From assembly GCF_024679245.1 (NCBI RefSeq), contig NC_090178.1, positions 5,345,202 through 5,409,201 on the forward strand: DNA of 64,000 bases, in the 5' to 3' direction. Shown here one piece after another: positions 28,942 to 42,339 of the stretch; position 1 is the first letter of the stretch, and every line of letters begins with the position of its first letter. The notes under the pieces were generated by a model, which did no database searches, was not told where the DNA came from, and saw nothing but the letters and a program-made list of their open reading frames with translations. This DNA comes from Pseudorasbora parva (taxonomy: Eukaryota; Chordata; Actinopteri; Cypriniformes; Gobionidae). A program made the translations under genes and the position numbers.

Positions 28942-29209
28942 ATGGAGATGAAGATGTTCAGCATCGTCTTGGTGCTCCTGGTGGGCAGTTTGATGCCCCT
29001 CGGAGGGGCCGCCAGCTCTCCAGACGTGGGCACCGGTCACGGGAGATCCCAGAACAACCAGGATCACGGGCTCCCGGGTCACAGAGACGCGGATCACAGC
29101 GTCAATCACACCAAGAAGCTCTTCCCGGTTCTGTCTTTTGATTACGATCACGTCCGGCTGCCCTTTGAGATCTCCCTGTGGGTGCTGCTGGCTTCCTTGA
29201 TGAAATTGG
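28942..29209 (+). CDS. slc9a1: Na+/H+ exchanger 1 (NHE1), first coding exon
   Basis: NHE1 exchanges intracellular H+ for extracellular Na+ at the plasma membrane and controls cell pH and volume. This exon encodes residues 1-89 plus one base. A hydrophobic stretch at residues 5-23 ([13 protein letters not shown]) fits a signal or first membrane segment. A variable, His/Gly/Asp-rich extracellular part follows, with an N-glycosylation site NHT at 55-57. Then comes the conserved block [20 protein letters not shown] (61-80), which leads into the next membrane helix [10 protein letters not shown]. The pairing of FPVL with VRxPFEISLW and LMK fits NHE1 better than NHE2 or NHE4. ATG 28942 has A at -3 and G at +4, with an in-frame stop 60 bases upstream. 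The exon ends G|GTGAGT in phase 1. Downstream exons (ion-transport domain) are outside the window. Paralogue a or b cannot be told. Confidence 0.9.
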
Positions 29210-29319
29210 GTGAGTGTTTATAATGTTATATTCAGTGGCATGATATTTTTTCTGTTCGTGTCTGTTATTGACACCCCTTAAAGGGATAGTTCACCCAAAA
29301 ATGAAAATTCTGTCATTAA

Positions 29320-31012
29320 AGGCACAATATGTAAGATTTTTAGATTCAAAAAAATAGTTGAATGGTTATATTTTGTTGACTTGTGTACATTATCTTAAAT
29401 TTAATATTTTAGCCAGCATTTTATACAGATTAATTTTTTGTATAGAGTTACACCCTCGAGTTCATGGAAACACCAAAGACTCTTTTATCTATGATTTGTT
29501 TTATTAGACAGGTGAGCAACTGTTTGGATGCATTCATCGAAAAAAAAAATCTAATCATTGTTATACAGCTCAACAAAGTTAGTTTTATTGTTTAAATCTG
29601 GTTTTCTTGATTTACCACAAGTACCATGTTTTGCCATGCCTAATATCATTCTAGCTCACTGCAGTGTGAACAAGTCTCTCGTAGTGCACAGCGATCGCAC
29701 AGAGTAGAATTATAACATAACTTAATCAACATACTCAAATATTTGTAATTAGGGATGCACCGATACCATTTTTTGAAAACCGATCCGATACCAAAAATTC
29801 AGAGCATCGGCCGATACCGATACCAGCGCAGTTTTATTTAAAAAATTTGAATTTCTATACCTCAGTGCTGAACCGATAATCACTCCTCTGCGTGTTAAAC
29901 ACAATCTTCTTAATATAGACAAATTCATTGTAAAGAAAAACAACTAATTAAAAAATACATAATCATGACAAAAATACTACTATAAACTAGATGGTGGATA
30001 AACTAGATTTAGGTTAGTGGATAATTTAGCAGCAAAAGTGCACAATAATTGTATAAAATCTAAACATTTAATTAAAAAAAACTTTTAGTGGGGAACAAAT
30101 AAAAGTGAATAAGTGTAGAACTAGATCTGGTAAAATGTTACATGTTGTAAAATACATTCATGAAAACCAAGTACTATATTTATAGAAATAGGGCCTATAC
30201 CAAGAAATTAAAATACATTTATTTTAATTGCATTTATTTTTAATGAGGCAGGAACATATAGATAGAGCAGAACAAGAAAGGCTATTAATAATCTTTCATT
30301 GCGCAAAAGTATTATAATACAAACGGCTCCAATACAGAGCGGCACAACGCGCTTATGCACATCCTGTGCGCAGGATGATGATGATTCCGCATTCAGAAGC
30401 TAAAAACACGAAGGGAAGATATATCGATGCGTTGGGTATATATCTATGCAATATTTTATTAAGTCCTTTCTTTTCACAGTTTATTGTGTGAAGAACAATA
30501 CAATTTTTAGTAGATCAGTGTTGTGATCTAACCCGGTAGAAATGAACACGATTTAAAGCAATAAACTCCAGCTAAATTTTATGCGAAACCATAGAACGCT
30601 ATCTAAAGATCAAGCATAATTACAGGAACATTGAATAATCTTTGAGTTTCATCGTTTTGACTGTCGTAACTGAACGTGACACTCGATTTAAAGCTGAATG
30701 GCATTAAACTATGGAATGGCTTCAGAACACTTATAATATAGTGCACAAAGTGTTGATGATGCTTTATAATGTTTCCGTGCCTTTTGTGGGACACTGGGGC
30801 TTAACAATAACACAGAATATTATACGCACATAATGAGATTTGGATCGGCCCTGTCTGCATGTGTTTTGTGTAATATGATAAAACAGCGCTGTTTTCGCCC
30901 ACATACGCATGAGCAGAAGACGCGGCGACTGTGCCGTAATAAAAGCTCTGCAAAATCAAGGCGTTTGCTTTGAATAAGTGACCTCTAGAGGGGGAAATTA
31001 CATATTGTGCCT
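29320..31012. mobile_element. TTAA-type element with AGGCACAATATGTAA ends
   Basis: AGGCACAATATGTAA and its inverse TTACATATTGTGCCT bound 1693 bp. Flanks are TTAA (left) and TTAT (right). The element sits in the TTAA of the arm of the 29282 element. It contains a hAT end near 29750 and a CTCTAGAGGGGGAAA segment before the right end. No coding frame. Confidence 0.8.
29752..29880. mobile_element. hAT-type end fragment (AGGGATGCACCGATA)
   Basis: AGGGATGCACCGATACCATT followed by repeated CCGATACC motifs is a common teleost hAT left end. A matching right end was not located. Confidence 0.5.
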
Positions 31013-31327
31013 TTATGCTGCATTCACATGCTCTCGGAAGTTTCCTAGGTAAAAATTGCCCTCCCATTTCAAAATGTAATACATTACGAACCCAATTTAT
31101 TTCAACACTGCTAATCGCTTCATAGAATTGACCACTGGAGTCACATTGATAACTTTTAATGATGTCTTGCATGACTGTCAATGGAGGAACAGAAAAGTAA
31201 CAGATCTCATGAAAAAGATCTTAATTTGTGTCCTGAATATGAACGAAAGTCTTACGGGTTTGAAACGACATGTGTGAGTAATTAATGACAGAATTTTCTT
31301 TTTTTGGGGGGTGAACTATCCCTTTAA

Positions 31328-33228
31328 ATTACTCTCTGCCCAGGGGGAGTTTCTTCTTTGTTCTCACGCTACTCCATTTACCAGCGTAAATATTCCCTTT
31401 TCACTTTGTGTGTACAGTCATCAGAACAGTGTTTCTCTTTTGCTGTCAGTGTAAAGTCTGGTCCTGATGGCAGTTTATCCCGAGTACTAGTGGTACTCTG
31501 TGGGCAGCATCAGTTTTTCTATGCATGCATCAGACTGTCTGTTAGTGTACCGTCTGAGACTAGAACAATGGTGACATGAGATTCTTACAGGCCTTGCCTT
31601 TGATTGGTACCTTAGTGGACAGTGTCACTCAGTTAGACACCTGATGTACTGATAATTACATTACATACTGACCCAAGTGTACGTACTGCACTGGGCGTAA
31701 TATATAGTTCATTAAATGTTTTACTGCCTGAGTGAGTTATTATTGGTGGGGAAATGAATGTGACATTGTGCATGAGGTGCTGATTGTTGTCAAAGGTTGA
31801 GTGGAAATAAAGAATCATGATGTTTTGGGGAAATACAGCAGTCGTATGATACATGAGGAGTGAAACATGCTGGCGAAGAGGGAAGATGAGGTCAGGTATG
31901 TGCACATGCCGCTGGCTTCTTCCTGTTTCAGAACGTGTTGTAAGCGAGAGATTATTTGCCATGACAGTTTCTAACTTCCTGACCCTCCTCTCAGGAATCT
32001 GAAGCAGTCTTCTCTTCAGCTTCGCAGTGTTGTTTTAGTGACATCTCAAATCTCATTCCCAGCAGGAACGTATTTTCATTGTGAGGCGTCTAGAACTGCA
32101 CAAATCATGATTTTATTGAACTAGAGATCACGATTTTCCCACAATTCTGAACAGGGAACTAAACAAAATAACAGTATTATGCTCGAGGTTCTGACAAAAT
32201 GGTAATTGCTGCAGACAATCTAGTGAAAGTTAAAGCTGCTGTTCATAACTTTTTTTTTTTAGTAAAAATTTGGGCAGGTGCATAACTAGCCAGTGTTCAA
32301 AACTGTCTCCTTAACCTGATTTACTATGGTAAACTTGTAATAAATAATGAGTTAAAATTTGAGTGGTACTGGTGGTTTCCACTGGAAATTCGAGCATTTC
32401 GGCGCCGTTCGTCATAAAGAAGTAGTCTGGCTCGCATGTGAGGATGCTGCAGGTGGCGGATCATTTATAGCCTTTTCGCACAGCAGCTGGAAGAATTAAA
32501 CAAATAATTTAGATTGTGTATAATCCAGAAAGGTTCAAATGACAATCATCATTGACAACTGGAGATTCACCCTTTGTCAAAAGCAGAAGATTAGAATGTA
32601 CAGAAACTGAACTCAACAGGTAACACTAATACACACTAAATACACAGTCACGCAAAGCTGATCTAAGTATCACAGTAATAATCATTTGCACGGTTTGATG
32701 TGATGTGAGCTAAGCGATGGTTAGATTTAATCACTGTTGGTAGTTTGATTTATTGTCATGCTTTGTTTCTCAGTCTCAGATCAAAAGTTGAAGACATGTT
32801 ACTCACTTGTTCAGATGGTTTCCCGTTAAATCCTTGTTTTGGTCCTACTCCCAAGATGTAGAATCTGTGAATCTGAAGTACAGTCTCCACACCGGTGCGG
32901 TGAATGATTAACAGCCACACACACTCCTCAAAACATTAGATTCATCCGCGCTGAGGAGCCGTGCCGATGCACAACCCACGTAAAGATGATAATTCCACAA
33001 ATAACTGCAATTGCTGGTTTAAAACAGAGATGGCGATAGAGAGGAAAACATACAGACTGCAGCTTCATTTTTTTAAATTTATTTTAATTAATCATTTTTC
33101 AAATTGGAAAATTCAATGACTTCTTGTTTCATTACTGGTTGAATTAGTGTTTTTGAACAAATCTCTTGAATTTATGAATGATTCAATGACACATAATTAT
33201 TTATTTATTTATTTTTAAATAAAAGCAA
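31328..33228. other. Intronic DNA, no gene; traces of old repeats
   Basis: No exon recognised. Around 32100-32150 GATCACGATTTTCCC resembles a decayed hAT end like the one at 60139-60212. Confidence 0.5.
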
Positions 33229-33430
33229 GGGACCCACTTTATATTAGACCTTAACTACTATGTACTAACATTGTAGTTACTCATTTGATACAATGCACTT
33301 ATGTACATACATGTTTTTACATTGTACTTACATTTTAAAAATACCTGCATGTAATTACATCTGTAATTTCTGTAGTTATATTTGTAATTACACAGTTGGC
33401 ACTTCCTTTACACCTAACCCTACCCCTAAA

Positions 33431-33504
<74 letters not shown>

Positions 33505-33645
33505 ACCTGTCCCTAACTCTACCCGTATCCCACCTCAATATCAGTAAAAGTGCTTTGCAATACAATATGAACACAATAAGTACATTGTACTTACTTTATG
33601 ATGTAAGTACATAGTACTTAAGGCCACCTAATATAAAGTGGGGCC
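33229..33645. mobile_element. Inverted-repeat element with internal (CA)n
   Basis: GGGACCCACTTTATATTAG and CTAATATAAAGTGGGGCC are inverted ends. Flanking inner parts (CTTAACTACTATGTACT against AGTACATAGTACTTAAGG) extend the match to about 40 bp. A (CA)n run fills 33432-33502. It is non-autonomous. Confidence 0.8.
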
Positions 33646-34148
33646 AAAGCAAGTAGCAGTTCAATAATAAATACATTTTTAATAGTCTCTTGTTGCCACC
33701 GGTCAATGCAATGATACAATCGTTATTAAAAGCACCAAGTTACTTTCAAAAGGGGATTTTCTCTATTTTGATCTCTACTGTAGACATCAGTGTTTACATC
33801 TGAAGTGTGTTTCGTACTCCTGTGATCATTTGAATATGTGTAACGGATATAACCATGCTGTGCTGTTGAAAGCTGTTTCCTACCGATACATGACATCTGC
33901 TCTCTCTAGCTTATGAACACAGATTTAAATGTTCCGGTATGATTTTATCAAAGGTTTAATAGACACACACACACAGGACAATCACTCTTTTAGGAATAAG
34001 ATGGCATCATAATTCTTTCATTTGCTTCTCCCTCATGTCATACCCATGTGCTATTATTTATTTATTTTTCTTTATGAAGAATCTTCACCCATAGGCCAGT
34101 TGCATCAACTGCGAAGACTAGTATTACTTATAGTTTTTGTTCTTTAAG
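33646..34148. other. Intronic DNA, nothing recognised
   Basis: No exon or element end apart from a short (AC)n near 33964. Confidence 0.5.
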
Positions 34149-34254
<106 letters not shown>

Positions 34255-35448
34255 TATATTTATATTTATTTATATTTAAATCTGAAAATTAAGACTTATT
34301 ACCCCTAACAAACTGTTAGTATGTCCTGTTAGTGCTAGAGGTTTATGTGAGGAAGAGAAATGTGAGTAATTATTCACTGATATGATTTAGCAATTTAAGG
34401 TGACATTATTGCTGGCTGTTAATTTGGCTTTATTTATTTAGAAGAAATCTTTCTCAGATATTTTCTGTACAACAAGTCATAGTGTGCACATGACAATCGT
34501 AAATGAGTCCAGAAGACTCATGCACTATATTATATAGTCTAGTCTTATAAAGTTGAATAGGTTTATGTGAAGAAGAGAAATGCAAGTCATTTAAGATTAT
34601 TACTTGTCCTGGCTACATTTTTATTGGGTGGTTGAGCAAATTTATGTATGTATTTTGAGTATCAGACTTAATTGGCTTAAGCTCTTTGGTTTTTCTTTTG
34701 ACTTTGTCAGTCTGTATTTGGTCTGGCTCCTCTCCTCTGCTTGTCGGCTGTAGCTTTGTCATTTCTAGTGTTTACATCGCAGTCCATCTGTCCAAATACA
34801 CTGGCACCTCTGCGAGGGTTAAGCATTAATGTTTCAGAGTCTCCTCATTATTAATAAATGCTCATCATGGGGAGTGAGTGCCAAGTCTCAGGGCTTGAAG
34901 ACAGCAAGGGTCAGTAGTTATTACAATAAGGACTCAATTATAGATCACGCTCAGGACTAATTGTCATGGCAGAAACTGAAAGCAAACTGATATAGAGGTG
35001 GGGTTTAGATGAATTAATCAGCTCCTGTTCCACTTGGTTTGATTGCAGTAATTGCTCTGGTGTTTGTGTCGATGTTTAGCAAACATGAATTCAATCATGT
35101 CAATCATGGGACCATGTCAAATTCTTTATCTATAGTGACTGGAAAAAAACGCCTTTTCTGCTGAATTTTGCTAAAATCTAAAAGCTTGTCCATTGTCTCT
35201 TTTGTAATTTGCGTTCTTTCACAAATTCTTACATTAAAATGTGTGACCTCAGGCTGTGAAACTGGTTTGGGCTGTGGTGTAGTATCGGTTTAGGTTAGTG
35301 TTTTCACCAGACCACTGCCTCTCATTAGTTTGATCATCTGATTAGAGCTCAAACCAGATTGAGATCCCACCTGACCAGGATAGCAAGTATCCACACTCTC
35401 TGGTTTCGAAATGCTCTGGTCATTAATATTGAGTCATTTAGAAACTCC
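34255..35448. other. Intronic DNA, no feature seen
   Basis: Low-complexity TTTATA start, then ordinary sequence without recognised exons. Confidence 0.5.
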
Positions 35449-35452
35449 TTAA

Positions 35453-35759
35453 GGGTGTATTGTTCACACGTGTCGTGTGTAGTTCCAATATGGCACCGGT
35501 ATCTTTATAACCGGCATGGATTTCGGTGCCACTTAAATTCAAACATGGTTTTGAGCCAGAGATGGACACACTCAGGGCTTGTTATATATCACAACTATTC
35601 AGTGTTTTTAACCACATGATGTTTATTTGACGTCGCCATGGAATTAAGACGATACGAATTTAAAATATTTTTCCAGAGAAGGTAATATGATCATATTTCT
35701 GCAAAAGAATTGCTAAAGCTTGAATCCTCGCAGCAGATCGCAGTGTATCCTCGCAGCAG

Positions 35760-35790
<31 letters not shown>

Positions 35791-35834
35791 AAAGATGATA
35801 CATATATTTATTTAAGATATATATATATAAGACG

Positions 35835-35929
<95 letters not shown>

Positions 35930-36092
35930 ATATTTATAATATTTATTTATATATATAATATTTATTTATATACAACGCCAATGTATGTGTGATATAATTA
36001 TTATTTTTTTGGTTCTGTGTTAAAAATGCCAGTGTGTTATTTTCTTTTTTATTGGTCTGGACCAAAATAACCATCAAGAGTGTGAACACACC
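35453..36092. mobile_element. TTAA-type element with GGGTGTATTGTTCACAC ends
   Basis: The left end GGGTGTATTGTTCACAC and right end GTGTGAACACACC are inverted with a small gap. TTAA is intact on both sides (35449-35452 and 36093-36096), inside a CCTTAAGG palindrome each time. The inside holds (TG)n at 35761-35787 and a long (TA)n at 35837-35935. At 58420 a related end GGGTGCGTTCACACTTG occurs. Confidence 0.8.
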
Positions 36093-36337
36093 TTAAGGAA
36101 TCTCAGACCTTAACAACTGTAAACCTTCTGTTGATTGAATGTTCCCTCTGACTGTTTGACTTTGGCTGAGACTTATTAATTATTATTCTGTGTTTGATCT
36201 TATCTGCATTAATGGCAACCAGAATATGTGAACCTAGTTTGACCTTTCCCATTTACACAGCTCTTATGCCATGGCATTTTTTTTTTAACATACCTTGTAA
36301 GTACTACACTGTAAACCCGAATAAGCTGTCAGAACCA

Positions 36338-36660
36338 TGGGGGTTGGAACCATTGAATATAGGTGGGACAAGATCCACACACTTTTTATGACCGGTGATA
36401 TTGGACCCACTCAATTTTATCATCTCTAATTCAGCACGTCCTTTTACCTACTCCTAACTGATACACACTTATTATTAAACACATTAGAAGCTTTATTTTC
36501 ACTTTTCTAATATTTTCTTCTTTTTTTATTGAAAATAAATTGAAAATAAATCTGATCTGATATGTGATGGGAAAAGGGAGTAGAGTGAGTTCAGTAAAAG
36601 GTGGATTTCGACTCTCTGCTCGATTTGCGTCAATTTGATGCAGGCGTTTTACCCATACAC
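36338..36660. mobile_element. Fragment of the 5704 repeat family
   Basis: GGGGGTTGGAACCATTGAAT and the following CACACTTTTTATGACCGG line up with 5706-5770. The decayed tRNA-like part at 36594-36660 lines up with 5983-6056. Confidence 0.7.
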
Positions 36661-37502
36661 TGTAAAAAAATATGGCCGTAGTGTCCGTGATGTCACCCAT
36701 AGGATTTCGAGAAACCACTCTGAAGCTTAAAGTAGAGACGAGCTGACCGTTGCCATCTTGCTAGTACGTTATCGCGTGTCATTCCTGGATAACAGAAAAT
36801 GGGCAAAGAGGCGTGATGTGGGCGGAGCTTGACGCAATGACTAAATGATAAATGGCTATCCACCTGTCACTCAAAGTAACCACGCCCTTAATTATGCACA
36901 ACTTTTAATATATACTTTAATGTAAATTAATGAGTTATAAAAAAATTCACCCCCTCACAGTTGTCATGAAGGGCAAAATTAGCCGTACAGGCCAAAAACA
37001 CGATTTGTACCAGGCTGTAAACATGTTTTTTTTCTGCTGTAAAGTTAGGAATTTTAACATGGGGCTCAATGAGATTCTGCTCCTCCTCGAGCCTGCCCCT
37101 AGTGGCCAGGGCTGCAGCTATCCATTCTTGTTGTAATCGATTAATCGAGCATTTAATCGGTCAATTAATCGAGCATTTAATCGATCGATTAATCAGATAA
37201 TTTTTACTTTTTCCTTTATTAAAGAGAAATGCTAAATGTATATGAGAAAATAAGACTGGTATCTTAAAATTAACATCTAATTTGTTTTCTTTTTTTAGAA
37301 AAGTTGTTTTATCGCTGAATTTGCATACATTGATAACTGTGAAACTAAACAATTTTAATGCATACAATTTACATAGTTATATAAAATATATTTAAATTAC
37401 TTTAAAAAGGTAAACATACTTCAATCTAAAACTAAACATACAATCAATAAACCAAAATAATAGTAATATTAAATAACAATAATGCTTAAACATTGTATTT
37501 AT

Positions 37503-37882
37503 GCACTGTAAAAAATTATTTAGAAAAAAAGTTACCTGGTTGCCTTAAAATTTTGAGTTCATTGAAATTGAAATTTTGAGTTAATACAATGAACATTTTT
37601 TGAGATTCCACAACCTTTATTAAAATATTATTAAAAGATTTTGTAAGCATATTGGGTAATTGTGTGTGTGTTATTTCTGATGATGCAGTGAAACGTGCCA
37701 AATAGTGCTATTTTCATGATTTGTCAAATTTTTTATGTGGTTCAGATACAAAAATATTTAGAGTTTCTATTTACTGAACAAATTTCCTTCATTGTATCAA
37801 CTGAAAATTTTAATTTCAAAAATTTTAAAAATTTAATTTTTTAAGTTAAACCAACAAAAAACAACCAAAATTTTTTACAGTG
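37503..37882. mobile_element. CACTGTAAAAAAT inverted-repeat element
   Basis: GCACTGTAAAAAATTATTT at the left mirrors AAATTTTTTACAGTGTG at the right. About 380 bp, no coding. Same family type as 17601-18951. Confidence 0.7.
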
Positions 37883-38130
37883 TGTTGTGCAAATTAACTT
37901 TCATGGTTCAGCTTCAGCTCAGGCATGACATAAGCATACATACCGTCTTCTGGAAGCTTTGTGGCTTTTTTAAGAAGCTAAAAATATTGGACAGGAAGGA
38001 CACTTGAAATAAGAACAAGAGTAGATGTGGACATACTCGAGATGTGCGGATCAGCTCTAATGTCACCGGATCCTAAAAACAAACCCTCCATCCTCACCCG
38101 ATCGGCACAAATTCAAATCCTCAGTGTTAA

Positions 38131-38781
38131 AGGGATCCCCTGGTGTTGAGACTTGTATGGCTTAATATAACATAAATGATGTCTCTTACTGAATTATGTA
38201 GTAGAAAACCCATGAAAGATCTACGTTATTTTAAAAATCGATTTTATATTTGGACCATGGGCGGCGCCATTTTGTTTGCGGTCTAGGTTGATGACGTAGA
38301 GTGGTTGAACTCCTCAATCAGCTGGCATTACCCGTAGCTATTTTTACCACAACGCAACTCGAAAATTGTTTCAGAGTTGAACAAAACCAATGAATTCCTT
38401 TGTAATTATACCTAAAACACACTCAAACATACATGTGCACACAAACTCACCTACACAAGTCACAAACAGATCGGCGGGCGCGCACACGACAGGCTCTGTC
38501 TCAATCGAGATGTTGGGCTGCTCAGTCTCCACGACAGGGGCTGAATCTGAAATCGACCCTATACCCTTAAATAGGGCATTATTTGAAGGGACGGACATTT
38601 GTAGTGTTGTCCGACACCATAGTGCATGTTCGAGTGCAGTCATTCAGTCTCACGTTCCACCGCAATAACGAGTAAAGCCGATTTACAAACAGCTGTCCGA
38701 CTTCACGCACTCAAACATACATGTGCACACAAACTCTCTCTCTCACACAGACTCTCACACACACCCCAACAGATCGGCGCG

Positions 38782-38824
<43 letters not shown>

Positions 38825-39464
38825 CAACAGATCGGCGCGAACACACACACACCCCAACAGATCGGCGCGAACACACACACACGCACTGCGCGCGCATACA
38901 TAACCCTCAATCTATTCCCTGTGTTGATATCCTGTTCAACACATCCTGTTCCCTAGATAGACTGTTGATAGTAGATTAACTATAATGCCTAATGTGACCA
39001 GCAGAGGGAAATATCTAGGTAGGACGATGGGATAAAGTAACGTGAGGAAGAGAGGCAGGATGTTTTGGTGATGATGCATGCGATTGAGACAGAGCAGTCA
39101 GGTGTGTGTGTGCGCGCCCGCCGATCTGTTTGTGACTTGTGTAGGTGAGTTTGTGTGCACATGTATGTTTGAGTGTGTTTTAAGTACAATTACAAAGCAA
39201 TTCATTTGTTTTGTTTAACTCTGAAACAATTTTCGAGTTGCGTTGTGGTAAAAATAGCAACGGGTAACGCCAGCTGATTGAGGAGTTCAACCACTCTACG
39301 TCATCAACCTAGAACGCAAACAAAATGGCGCCGCCCATTGTCCAAATATAAAATCGATTTTTTAAATAACGTAGATCTTTCATGGGTTTTCTACTACATA
39401 ATTCAGTAAGAGACATCATTTATGTTATATTAAGCCATACAAGTCTCAACACCATGGGATCCCT
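38131..39464. mobile_element. TTAA-type element with about 356-bp inverted arms
   Basis: The ends AGGGATCCCCTGGTGTTGAG and CTCAACACCATGGGATCCCT are flanked by intact TTAA (38127-38130 and 39465-39468). The inverted match continues for about 356 bp, from 38131-38487 against 39103-39464, with few mismatches. The arms include the stretch GGGCGGCGCCATTTTGTTTG. The middle carries a CA-rich minisatellite with copies of the inner arm motif. No transposase frame was found. Confidence 0.88.
38757..38880. repeat. Minisatellite CCCCAACAGATCGGCGCGAA + (CA)n
   Basis: The 20-base core occurs three times (about 38764, 38822 and 38853), separated by CA arrays of 38, 11 and about 12 bases. The core resembles the inner end of both element arms (CAAACAGATCGGCGGGCGCG). 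Confidence 0.9.
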
Positions 39465-39707
39465 TTAAGCATGATGTTTTCGTCACATATTAGCTACACT
39501 GAAGTAGGTTGCTTAAAAAAAATGTATTTGGCGAAATTACATTTCTCAACCTAAATCAGGGTTGACAATACATCACATGGAGGAGCAGCCGCTGGGACAT
39601 GAGCAAACGCGAGAGATGAGTTTGTATTCAATTCAGACAAAGTACATTGCACATACAGATGTACATTTTGATCTAATCATTCATTGTAACACAACTTGTT
39701 TTCTTAA

Positions 39708-40309
39708 AGGTCCCATTCTTCTCGTGTTTTCGAAGCTTTGATTATGTTTACAGTGTGCAATATAACATGAGTTTATGTTTCGCGTGTAAAAAAACAGTAT
39801 TTTTCACACAATTTACTAATCTGTATACCGGTGTTTCCTCTGTCCTAAAAACGGCCTGATGATTTCCTTGTTCTATGAAGTCCCTCCTTCAGAAATACGT
39901 AACGAGTTCTGATTAGGCCAGTGCTTCCCGCGCTGTGATTGGACAGCAGCTTAGTGCACGTTGCACGGAAAGGTCCCGCCTCTTAGGGTAGATACGCGCA
40001 CTCAATGCTATTGCAAAAATGTCTATATTGCCTTATCAATTTTGACACACACACACACACACACACACTACAATGACGGTGATCAATATGCAAAGCTGCA
40101 AACTCCATCGCTTTCATGTGTGTTTGCTCTTATCTCCTCAGGTGACACGCGAACTGCCGCAAATGAAACAAATGTTCAGCATTGCATCCTGAAGCTCAAC
40201 ACAGAGTTGTCTTCATTTTAAAATAGCGAGAGTAAATTATATTAAAAGTGTTGATGCAGCTCTCTCTCGCATTGTGGTCTTTGATCTCGAGCTGAATGAT
40301 GAGCTGAAA
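39708..40309. mobile_element. TTAA-type element left end, right end not found
   Basis: TTAA at 39706-39709 is followed by AGGTCCCATTCTTCTCGTGT. Sequence such as CAGTATTTTTCACACAATTT looks like a further TTAA family interrupted by the 40310 hAT. A right end AATGGGACCT was not seen. Confidence 0.45.
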
Positions 40310-42339
40310 TAGGGCTGGACGATATGGCCAAAATTTATATCACGATATATTTCTTAATTTTGGTCGATACGATATAATTTCGATATCGATATGAACTATA
40401 TAAAAGCTTTAGAAAAACTACCAAGAACTGCCACAAAGGATTTCTGTACCTACAAACTTCTGACAAATTAATTTGCCAAGTCTATGAAACCTCCTCCTAT
40501 AAAACTATATAATATTTTAGAAATAAAAACGGTACAAATAAATTAATGTTCACCTTTTATTTGTATTTAGCCTTTATACGAACAAGAATTGTGAAATCAC
40601 CATCAAATAAACAAGACTCTCACTTCGCAGACGCAGTTTATTGAGCATTTTCTTTTAAGTTTTAAATTTCAGTGAAGAACGATTCATAGCGCTATATTCT
40701 CCTTTTATGCAAAACTATACCTTTATCTACTGATGCACAAAAAATAAATAAAAGAAGACTCAATTCAGTGGCCTATTTGTGCTCTGTTTGAGAATAGTGC
40801 ACGCTGCTTTTTGCAAGGCTTTAAACAGGAGAAAATTATACATTTTCGTGAAGCCATGTCTGACCGTCTTTCACAAGCTTTGAAAGGTAATTTAAACGAG
40901 AATGAACGCGTTGGTGTTAATACATGACATTGTGTGCAAATGTGGAAAGTATTAAAACAAATGTGCCACTTGCCTCTTACATAGCCTAAATAGTCTACAT
41001 TGATTATTTGTAACGCTTGGCATCGTATTGTTAGACATTAGATTGATGCATCTATGTCGATGTATTGTTACACCCCTAGTCGGCACCTCTCCGGCACAAG
41101 TTTAATATCAGCCCCATTCGCACGGGATTCGTATTATCTGGGGACCTCTGGTGATTTGTAATAATTGCAGAGAATGTCTGTGATCTTAATCCCGTGCGAA
41201 TCGGCCATGTCTGTAATTTGTAAAGTAAAAATTCCCCCGCAAATTAGCCTACCTACCATATTTCGCCGAACACCGAGGTCCTGTGATAACATTAGTCCCG
41301 TGCGAATCGACATCTCTGTGATTTGGCCAGGATTAGGCGGATTGTATATACTTTTTGCAAGCTTTTTTTCTCCCTGTGAGCATTTCTATCTTCATCTTTC
41401 ACGAAGAATAAAGTCTGCATTCATAATGCGCACCGTTCAGTCACGTGCAGCCGCGCCCACACGGATTATACTTTCACTTTAGAATGAGTATCAATTTGAG
41501 AGTAATCTGATTGAATGGTGTGTTTAATATTAACATCAATACTGTTCTGAATGAAAAACATAACAGAACAGTATAGTACAATGACAATCTTGTTTAAATA
41601 GGCGCTTTTACATTTAGTTTTGAAACTGAATCTTCCGCCGTATATTGTCAGCTTCCTACTCGTGATAAATGAAATCTGATTCCTGCCGCTGGTCTGAGCT
41701 CAGTTCATGGCGTCTGTTCGCTAACTGAACGAAATTATATTTATTTATTAGGCTACTGTAAAATAATCAAAACGATATCGATGCCTGTTTATGATTTCAT
41801 ACAGCTATCTATAACGAACATCATATCCGGGAGAAGTCAGTAAATTCGAGTAAAATCACAGGCTTTGCTTATCCCGTGCGAATGCGCCACGCAAAACTCA
41901 GATGTGGAGGAGTCATTTCTAAATCACAGAGGTCCCTAGATAATACTAATCCCGTGCGAATAGTGCTTTAGATAGACGAACCACTTCCACGCCACTAAAG
42001 AAAGTTAGTCTTTCTTCTCTTATCAACTATTTCTTTCTCCTTACTTGTGGAAGCTCGTTCAGTCACATTTGTGTTGCGGTCAGGGAAACTCTCTTTTTTA
42101 TAGCTAAAACGTGCCGCGTTGGATCTATCAGCCTACTACTGCTGAGCACTGGCTGCGTGTCCGTGGTGTAGGCCTACGTCATCACGCAAGAAGCCAATCG
42201 TGTTCTGCTCTTTCTGATGGCATGCGCCCTGAACGTCAGTCATATCGAAATATCGGAAATGTGTTTAAAAATCATATCACCGTTATTGAAAAAAATTATA
42301 TCGCGATATATATTGATATTGAATTATTGTCCAGCCCTA
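40310..42339. mobile_element. hAT element with perfect 8-bp target duplication
   Basis: The ends TAGGGCTGGACGATAT and ATTATTGTCCAGCCCTA are inverted. AGCTGAAA flanks both sides exactly (40302-40309 and 42340-42347). The subterminal parts are rich in TATCGATAT motifs. No transposase frame; a further element (41110-41967) lies inside. Confidence 0.9.
41110..41967. mobile_element. ATTCGCACGGG-motif inverted-repeat element
   Basis: About 42 bp of inverted ends (ATTCGCACGGGATTCGTATT on the left against AATACTAATCCCGTGCGAAT on the right). CCCGTGCGAAT recurs internally near 41191, 41296 and 41875. Non-coding. It shares the motif with the 18160-18888 element. Confidence 0.78.

Larger units (their letters stand above)
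29282..31323. mobile_element. TTAA-type AGGGATAGTTCACCC element, split by an insertion
   Basis: The ends AGGGATAGTTCACCC and GGGTGAACTATCCCT are perfect inverted copies, flanked by TTAA at 29278-29281 and 31324-31327. Only 38 bases of the left arm precede the nested element (29320-31012). The rest resumes at 31017. Confidence 0.85.

Noticed and set aside
28861..29151. Antisense open frame of 96 codons over the slc9a1 exon
   Set aside because: Shadow of the GC-richer + strand coding exon; the + strand matches NHE1.
38757..38880. CRISPR-like alternation of a 20-base core and spacers
   Set aside because: The spacers are themselves (CA)n, there are only three units, and the setting is a vertebrate transposon; it is a minisatellite.
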